Shown here piece after piece: positions 1 to 3,656 of a stretch of 6,763 bases of DNA. Within the stretch, counting starts at the first letter, position 1, and each line of letters starts with the position of its first letter. Both the position numbers and the translations under genes were made by a program. The stretch lies in assembly GCA_003219115.1 (NCBI GenBank), contig QHPN01000157.1, positions 1 through 6,763 of the forward strand, written 5' to 3'. The stretch is from Verrucomicrobiota bacterium (lineage in GTDB: Bacteria > Verrucomicrobiota > Verrucomicrobiia > Chthoniobacterales > UBA10450). The notes under the pieces are model-generated. The model was not told where the DNA came from. It saw only the letters and a program-made list of their open reading frames with translations, and made no database searches.

Positions 1-1675
1 AGCGAGTGGCACCTGGATCGGTACCGGCAGCCTCGCTACCGCTCGCTCTGGTTACACCGCGACGTTGCTACCCAACGGCAAAGTGCTTGTTGTGGGAGGT
101 GCCAACGGCAACAGCTCCAGCTTCCTCGGGGAACTGGCGAGTGTGGAACTGTACGATCCGGCGAGCGGCACCTGGATGGCCACCGGCAATCTCGGAGTTG
201 CACGCTTCAGTCACACGGCGACGTTGCTGTCCAACGGCCAGGTGCTTGTTGCAGGCGGTGAAGAGAGCAACGGCTTTCTTACGAGCGCGGAATTGTACGA
301 TCCGGCGAGCGGAACCTGGATGGCCACCGGCAATCTCGGAGTTGCACGCTTCAGTCACACGGCGACGTTGCTGTCCAACGGCCAGGTGCTTGTTGCAGGC
401 GGTGAAGAGAGCAACGGCTTTCTTACGAGCGCGGAATTGTACGATCCGGCGAGCGGAACTTGGAGTGCGACGGGCAGCCTCGCTGCCGCGCGGTGGGGTC
501 ACACGGAGACGTTGCTGCCCAACGGCAAGGTGCTTGTCGCGGGAGGGTTTATCGGTATCAGCACTCTCGTGAGCGCGGAACTCTATGATCCGGCGAGCGG
601 TACCTGGACGGGCACCGGCAGCTTGGGCAGCGCACGCGGTGAGCACACGGCGACGTTGCTGCCCAACGGCAAGGTGCTTCTCGCGGGAGGATCTAACAGC
701 ACCGGCGGGCTTGCGAGCGCGGAACTGTTCGATCCAGCGAGCGGAACCTGGAGTGCGACCGGCAACCTCGCCGCCGCGCGGAAGGGTTACACGGCCACGT
801 TGCTTCCCAACGGCAAGGTACTCATCGCAGCAGGAGTGGGCCACAGCGGCGACGTTCTTGCCACTGCGGAACTGTATGACACGCCGGCTTCGCGGCTCGT
901 CAACTTCTCAACCCGCGGTTTTGTCCAGACTGGGACCGAAGTGCTTATAGGTGGCTTCATTGTCACCGGTGCAAGCCCTAAACAAGTCATTCTCCGTGCA
1001 CTCGGGCCCACCCTGGGCCGGGCGCCGTTTAATGTCCCCAACGCGCTGGCTAATACGGTGCTCGAACTTTACGATGCAAGCAACGTTCTCATTACCTCTA
1101 ACGACAACTGGGGAAGCGCACCCAACGCCTCCGCTATCAGCGCCAGTGGCTTCGCTCCGCCCAACAACCTTGAATCGGCCATTGTTACTACCCTCAGCCC
1201 CGGCAACTACACCGCCGTCGTGCGCGGAGCCAACAACAGCAGCGGCGTTGCGCTGGTTGAAGGCTATGATTTGGACGCCGCGGCCGTAAGCACGTTTGGT
1301 AACGTCTCCACCCGCGGCCTTGTCCGGTCGGGCGGCAATGTCATGATTGCAGGGGTGATTGTGCAGGGGCCCGACAGCGAGAACGTGATTATTCGAGGCC
1401 TCGGACCCACGTTGGGCCAGCCGCCGTTTAACGTGCCCAACGCTCTGTTGGATCCTGTCCTTGATCTGCGCGACGCCAACGGCAATCCGATGATGACTAA
1501 CGACAACTGGGGAAGCGCTTCCAATGCTGCTGCCATCAGCAGTAGCGGCTATGCTCCGCCCAATAACCTTGAAGCAGCAATCCTGATTACTCTTGCTCCC
1601 GGTAATTATACAGCGATTCTTAGCGGAGTGAATGAGACTTCAGGCGTCGGGTTAGTGGAAGTATACGCTCAGTAG
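1..1675 (+). CDS. Kelch-repeat (beta-propeller) secreted-type protein with two C-terminal duplicated domains, 5' partial
   Basis: The reading frame is open from base 2 with no start inside the window, so about 557 C-terminal residues are visible. The first ~294 residues are six kelch-type repeats with the pattern ASGTW..TG.L..AR..HTATLLPNGKVLVAGG....L.SAELYDP. Each repeat forms one blade of a beta-propeller of the galactose-oxidase/kelch type. The remaining ~257 residues are two tandem copies of a domain with STRG, RALGPTL or RGLGPTL, NVPNAL, TNDNWGSA, APPNNLE and PGNYTA motifs. I have seen this domain style in extracellular proteins of Verrucomicrobia and Acidobacteria. No catalytic residues, LPXTG or PEP-CTERM signal are visible. 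Such proteins are normally exported, but the signal peptide would lie upstream of the window. Ligand and function are unknown; binding or adhesion at the cell surface is a guess. A TTG at 65 is internal and is not the true start. Confidence 0.88.
   Translation, partial: ASGTWIGTGSLATARSGYTATLLPNGKVLVVGGANGNSSSFLGELASVELYDPASGTWMATGNLGVARFSHTATLLSNGQVLVAGGEESNGFLTSAELYDPASGTWMATGNLGVARFSHTATLLSNGQVLVAGGEESNGFLTSAELYDPASGTWSATGSLAAARWGHTETLLPNGKVLVAGGFIGISTLVSAELYDPASGTWTGTGSLGSARGEHTATLLPNGKVLLAGGSNSTGGLASAELFDPASGTWSATGNLAAARKGYTATLLPNGKVLIAAGVGHSGDVLATAELYDTPASRLVNFSTRGFVQTGTEVLIGGFIVTGASPKQVILRALGPTLGRAPFNVPNALANTVLELYDASNVLITSNDNWGSAPNASAISASGFAPPNNLESAIVTTLSPGNYTAVVRGANNSSGVALVEGYDLDAAAVSTFGNVSTRGLVRSGGNVMIAGVIVQGPDSENVIIRGLGPTLGQPPFNVPNALLDPVLDLRDANGNPMMTNDNWGSASNAAAISSSGYAPPNNLEAAILITLAPGNYTAILSGVNETSGVGLVEVYAQ
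2..883 (+). repeat. Array of six kelch-motif repeats, 144-bp period
   Basis: Repeat units begin with the codons for ASGTW at 2, 161, 305, 449, 593 and 737. The four middle units are exactly 144 bp (48 residues). The first is 159 bp, with an insertion in the loop after VVGG, and the last is 147 bp. The upstream edge is open, so the array may continue outside the window. Conserved positions include the TW pair, the AR..H/Y pair, NGKVLV.GG and ELYDP. Six to seven blades is the usual size for a closed propeller, so at most a few are likely missing. Confidence 0.9.
170..459 (+). repeat. Perfect 144-bp tandem duplication inside the kelch array
   Basis: Bases 170-315 and 314-459 are identical over 146 positions, including all synonymous sites. 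The first differences are at 169/313 and 316/460. The other units of the array are much more diverged. This is one whole blade copied in frame, by recent duplication or gene conversion. A collapsed or expanded assembly of a short repeat would look the same. Confidence 0.9.
902..1672 (+). repeat. Two tandem copies of a ~130-residue C-terminal domain
   Basis: Copy 1 starts at 902 (NFSTRGFVQTG) and copy 2 at 1301 (NVSTRGLVRSG), an offset of 399 bp or 133 residues. Shared blocks in the same order are LGPTLG..PFNVPNAL, L.L.DA, TNDNWGSA.NA.AIS.SG.APPNNLE.AI, L.PGNYTA and GV.LVE.Y. The copies are diverged in DNA, so this duplication is old, unlike the exact blade duplication upstream. The motifs suggest beta-sandwich modules; no function can be read from the sequence. 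Confidence 0.85.
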
Positions 1676-1712
1676 CCGGCAAGCTGGAACGACGTTATAG
1701 GCAACACAATGA

Positions 1713-1747
1713 CGTCCTGTGGTTCAACGATAGGACGAAAGTTTTTT
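1713..1747 (+). terminator. Candidate intrinsic terminator of the kelch gene
   Basis: Bases 1713-1720 (cgtcctgt) pair with 1730-1737 (ataggacg), giving an 8-bp stem with one G-U pair and a 9-nt loop. After a 4-nt gap (aaag) comes a run of six T at 1742-1747. It begins 38 bp after the kelch stop codon. The gap before the T run and the moderate stem make it plausible rather than certain. Confidence 0.5.
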
Positions 1748-1792
1748 AAGACGAAAGTGAAACACTAGCGGGCAATAGCTCTGAAGCAGTTC

Positions 1793-1902
1793 ACGATTAG
1801 CCGTCACGCTTCGATGTGTGGCGGCTGATTGTTTCTCCGTCTGCGGGAAGCACGCGCCTCGCGTGTTGGTGATCGCGCTCTCGACGATCGCCAGTCACCA
1901 AT
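1793..1902 (+). other. Cluster of three adjacent hairpins (possible 3' end structure or small RNA)
   Basis: Hairpin 1 pairs 1793-1808 with 1817-1832: 16 bp including four G-U pairs, an 8-nt loop, and a GTTT stretch at its 3' edge. Hairpin 2 pairs 1851-1856 (cacgcg) with 1860-1865 (cgcgtg) around a 3-nt loop. Hairpin 3 pairs 1865-1873 with 1894-1902 (core ttggtga/tcaccaa), with a short inner GCG/CGC stem. Hairpins 2 and 3 share base 1865, so they abut or compete. Hairpin 1 depends on G-U pairs in the + strand RNA. Function is unknown. Confidence 0.4.
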
Positions 1903-2012
1903 CAATCAGGACCGAATTTGCTTCGGCGTCTGTTCGCATAATTAGCGGCTCGGCTCACTACCAAAAGCTTCGAATTCCCATCCGCGCGATCGGCGTGTCT
2001 TCCAAACTTTTC

Positions 2013-2097
2013 GCGTAACGAATCGCCAAATCCTGCCAAGTACTTCAGTGAACGGCCAGAAATGATTCCTCACGAAACAGAAGATCAAAGAAGGCCA
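2013..2097 (+). repeat. Dispersed upstream repeat, copy A (long form)
   Basis: The copy starts with the 31-bp core gcgtaacg-N18-agtac (2013-2043). A spacer, a block at 2048-2065 (gtgaacggccagaaatga) and a block at 2085-2097 (tcaaagaaggcca) follow. All parts recur in the same order at 6681-6763. The core matches the end-of-window copy at 23 of 31 positions, the middle block at 17 of 18 and the last block at 13 of 13. It ends 35 bp before the start of the small secreted gene, so it is probably that gene's promoter or leader. A two-box promoter fits the constant core spacing. Confidence 0.75.
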
Positions 2098-2132
2098 AAA
2101 CAACAATACTTAAGCAAAAAGAAAAAACAACT
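2098..2132 (+). promoter_or_regulatory. A-rich leader without Shine-Dalgarno before the small secreted gene
   Basis: The 35 bases before the ATG at 2133 are mostly A, with runs such as aagcaaaaagaaaaaac, and contain no GGAG-like sequence. The surroundings are about 55-60% GC, so this is a sharp local change. Unstructured A-rich leaders can be used without a Shine-Dalgarno site; that this one is so used is inference. Confidence 0.45.
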
Positions 2133-2618
2133 ATGAAGACAAAGTTAACGAAGATCATGATGAGTTTCCTGGCCTTCGCCTGTGCGTTGGTGTGCTTGGC
2201 TGTCACTATGGCGCCGGGCACATCCGCTACCGCGCGGGCGGCAGCCGACGGAGGGCGAGTTTGCAGCGTGCACATGCTAAGGGGCTTGTATCTGTGGACC
2301 TTCGACGGGTACACAAACTTCGGTGGGAACTTCGTACCAACAGCCGTTCTGCAAGGCCTCCAGTTCAACGGAGATGGTACGACGCTCAATACATTCGGCA
2401 CGGTGAACATCGGGGGCACGATTGTTTTCGACGTCACCGGAGTGGTAGGAAGCTATACTGTCGCGCCGGACTGCACAGGCACACTGTCAATCACCGGCGG
2501 TCCAAACTTTAACATATACGTCGGACCGGGTGCACAGAAGGTTTGGACTATCCAGAGTTCCCCCACTCCTGCCAGCACCGGAGTGAGCGTGGGAACGTTG
2601 ACACGGCTGCCGGAGTAA
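2133..2618 (+). CDS. Small secreted protein of unknown function (signal peptide, two cysteines)
   Basis: The 161-residue product begins with a typical Sec signal peptide: a basic start (MKTKLTK), a hydrophobic core at residues ~9-27 (MMSFLAFACALVCLAVTMA), and a probable cleavage site near residues 36-38 (TARA-AADGG). The mature part of ~124 residues is rich in G, T, N and V and looks like beta structure. It contains C-SVHMLRGLYLWTFDGYTNFGG, FNGDGTTLNTFGTVNIGGTI and GSYTVAPDCTGTLSI. The two cysteines (about residues 44 and 110) could form a disulfide after export. The 'G.Y.V..DCTGTL' signature recalls uncharacterised small exported proteins common in Acidobacteria and Verrucomicrobia; I know of no established role. 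I chose ATG 2133 over 2157 and 2160 because it supplies the basic n-region. The gene is preceded by a dispersed repeat and followed by a strong hairpin, so it is probably a single transcription unit. Confidence 0.8.
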   Translation: MKTKLTKIMMSFLAFACALVCLAVTMAPGTSATARAAADGGRVCSVHMLRGLYLWTFDGYTNFGGNFVPTAVLQGLQFNGDGTTLNTFGTVNIGGTIVFDVTGVVGSYTVAPDCTGTLSITGGPNFNIYVGPGAQKVWTIQSSPTPASTGVSVGTLTRLPE

Positions 2619-2664
2619 AAGTTCCTCGGCTGTTGTGGCGAGGCTCGACCTCTGGCCAATTACC

Positions 2665-2693
2665 GGTTTGGCGCGTTCCATCCGCGCCAAATC
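2665..2693 (+). terminator. Strong hairpin after the small secreted gene, likely terminator
   Basis: Bases 2667-2675 (tttggcgcg) and 2683-2691 (cgcgccaaa) are a perfect 9-bp inverted repeat with a 7-nt loop. It extends to 11 bp through one G-U and one G-C pair. It lies 46 bp after the stop codon at 2618. No T run follows, so Rho-independent termination is not assured; RNA 3'-end protection is an alternative. Confidence 0.5.
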
Positions 2694-2776
2694 CCATCAA
2701 CCGTGCTCAACAGTAAACGACGCAAATCGATACGGCTAACAGCTTCATAAGACAGTGGTTGTAATTGCTTGTCCTT

Positions 2777-2832
2777 AGCCCGCGTGGTGGGAAGAGGGTG
2801 TTTTGTCCGAAGGCGCGGGCTTGTCTTCCCGC
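2777..2832 (+). promoter_or_regulatory. Interleaved inverted repeats upstream of the sigma factor gene
   Basis: Arm a (2777-2784, agcccgcg) is the perfect complement of a' (2814-2821, cgcgggct). Arm b (2787-2794, ggtgggaag type) pairs with b' (2825-2832), with gggaag/cttccc as its perfect core and a G-U plus a G-C pair beyond. The order a-b-a'-b' means the two stems either exclude each other or form a pseudoknot. The block ends 11 bp before the earliest possible sigma start (TTG 2844). It could be a leader that controls sigma translation, or an operator. Confidence 0.35.
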
Positions 2833-2843
2833 AACCTTTTTGA

Positions 2844-3614
2844 TTGAATGTCAACGTGCCGCCTAATGGTGAGGTCAGTTCGCTGACCGGGACAGCTTAT
2901 CACGGTCCGACGGCGTTTACTACCACGCAGTGGAGCGTGGTGCTGGAGGCGCAGGGCGAATCCCCAGCGGCGCAGGAAGCACTCGCAAACCTTTGTCGCA
3001 AATATTGGCGACCTATTTACAGCTTCGTCCGGCGAAAGGGGATTCGGCCAGAAGAGGCGGAGGATGTCACCCAGGGTTTTTTCGCGCAGCTACTGGAGCG
3101 CGGAAGTTTCGGTGCCGTCCGCAAGGAAAAAGGACGGCTTCGTTCTTTTCTGCTTGCGTCGCTGAAATATTTTCTGGTCGACCAACAGCGTCGCGCGATG
3201 GCGATCAAACGGGGGAAAGGCCAGCGGCTCATCCCGCTGGAAGAACTGCGGGCTGACGAGCGAATTGATATGGAACCAGCAGATCCAGTAACTGCCGAAA
3301 TGATTTACGAACGCCGGTGGGCTTTGACGGTTCTTGAGCGCGTGATCAACCGATTAAAAGATGAATATCGCGCGGCAGGTAATGCAGCGTTGTTTGATTC
3401 GTTGAAGCAATTGCTGCCGGACGAACCGGGCGCGCCGTCACAGGCGGAGATCGCCGCACGCTTGTGGATGACCGAAAATGCGATCCGACAAGCGTTCTAC
3501 CGATTTCGGCAACGCTATCAATCCTTATTGCGAGAGGAAATCGCCCACACCGTTGCGACACCTGGCGATATCGAAGATGAGCTGCGCCATCTAATTTCGG
3601 TCGTCGAGGCGTAA
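2844..3614 (+). CDS. ECF-type RNA polymerase sigma factor (kinase-associated type)
   Basis: The product, up to 256 residues, directs RNA polymerase to specific promoters. Region 2 covers residues ~45-118: LCRKYWRPIYSFVRRKG, then PEEAEDVTQGFFAQLLERGSF, then GRLRSFLLASLKYFLVDQQRR. Region 4, with its helix-turn-helix, covers ~155-232: ALTVLERVINRL, then SQAEIAARLWMTENAIRQAFYRFRQRYQSLL. The FTTTQWSVVLEA start and the long tail ending DIEDELRHL are typical of the ECF-like sigma factors that sit beside Ser/Thr kinases in Verrucomicrobia and Planctomycetes. The tail extends ~25 residues beyond region 4. No in-frame ATG exists upstream of region 2. A TGA at 2841 limits the frame, leaving TTG 2844 or GTG 2856 as starts, neither with a clear ribosome site. 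The kinase gene follows after 3 bp. No anti-sigma gene is visible, so control by the kinase is the likely mechanism. Confidence 0.9.
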   Translation: MNVNVPPNGEVSSLTGTAYHGPTAFTTTQWSVVLEAQGESPAAQEALANLCRKYWRPIYSFVRRKGIRPEEAEDVTQGFFAQLLERGSFGAVRKEKGRLRSFLLASLKYFLVDQQRRAMAIKRGKGQRLIPLEELRADERIDMEPADPVTAEMIYERRWALTVLERVINRLKDEYRAAGNAALFDSLKQLLPDEPGAPSQAEIAARLWMTENAIRQAFYRFRQRYQSLLREEIAHTVATPGDIEDELRHLISVVEA

Positions 3615-3656
3615 CGCATGGCAAAATTTTACGGAGTACAAAGAGGGAGTGCCGGA
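3606..3656 (+). promoter_or_regulatory. Competing ribosome binding sites for the kinase start
   Basis: GAGG at 3606-3609, inside the last sigma codons, lies 8 nt before ATG 3618. AGAGGGAG at 3642-3649 lies 7 nt before the in-frame GTG 3657. GGAG at 3654-3657 lies 11 nt before the in-frame ATG 3669. The second site is the strongest match to the anti-Shine-Dalgarno sequence. The Cys4 knuckle begins at residue 25 of the longest form, so all three starts keep every recognisable domain. Confidence 0.45.
3609..3639 (+). repeat. 31-bp dispersed element, copy C, across the sigma/kinase junction
   Basis: This copy (gcgtaacgcatggcaaaatt, continuing to agtac) matches 6681-6711 at 28 of 31 positions without gaps, and 2013-2043 at 23 of 31. 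It contains the sigma stop codon (3612-3614) and the first candidate kinase ATG (3618). CGTAA and TTACG form an imperfect inverted repeat within it. The tail shared by the two long copies is absent here. Confidence 0.8.

Larger units (their letters stand above)
1676..2132. other. 457-bp intergenic region, structured, no convincing gene
   Basis: This gap separates the kelch gene from the small secreted gene. It contains a terminator-like hairpin with a T6 run (1713-1747), an 8-bp direct repeat gacgaaag (1734-1741 and 1750-1757), three successive hairpins (1793-1902), the 85-bp dispersed repeat (2013-2097) and an A-rich leader (2098-2132). An open frame at 1818-2018 starts with GTG inside a hairpin and resembles no protein I recognise; I do not call it a gene. 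Confidence 0.7.

Noticed and set aside
68..844. Long antisense open frame opposite the kelch array
   Set aside because: It is a by-product of the repeated, GC-rich kelch coding sequence. Its translation is an arginine/alanine-rich repeat mirroring the 144-bp period.
1..883. CRISPR-like array suggested by the regular repeats
   Set aside because: The repeats are in-frame 144-bp protein-coding units with no short repeat/unique spacer pattern.
1918..1942. Sigma-70-like promoter (ttgctt ... cataat)
   Set aside because: The spacing is only 13 bp, too short for a standard promoter, and the start would be ~190 bp from the next gene.
1818..2018. A 66-codon open frame in the intergenic region
   Set aside because: It starts with GTG inside the loop-proximal part of a hairpin, lacks a ribosome site, has no recognisable protein pattern, and runs into the non-coding repeat.
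2713..2740. Possible fourth copy of the 31-bp element upstream of the sigma gene (gtaaacg...gcaaa...tacgg)
   Set aside because: It resembles the copy at 3609-3639 only if several gaps are allowed, and the spacing differs. It would imply autoregulation if real, but the match is too weak to claim.
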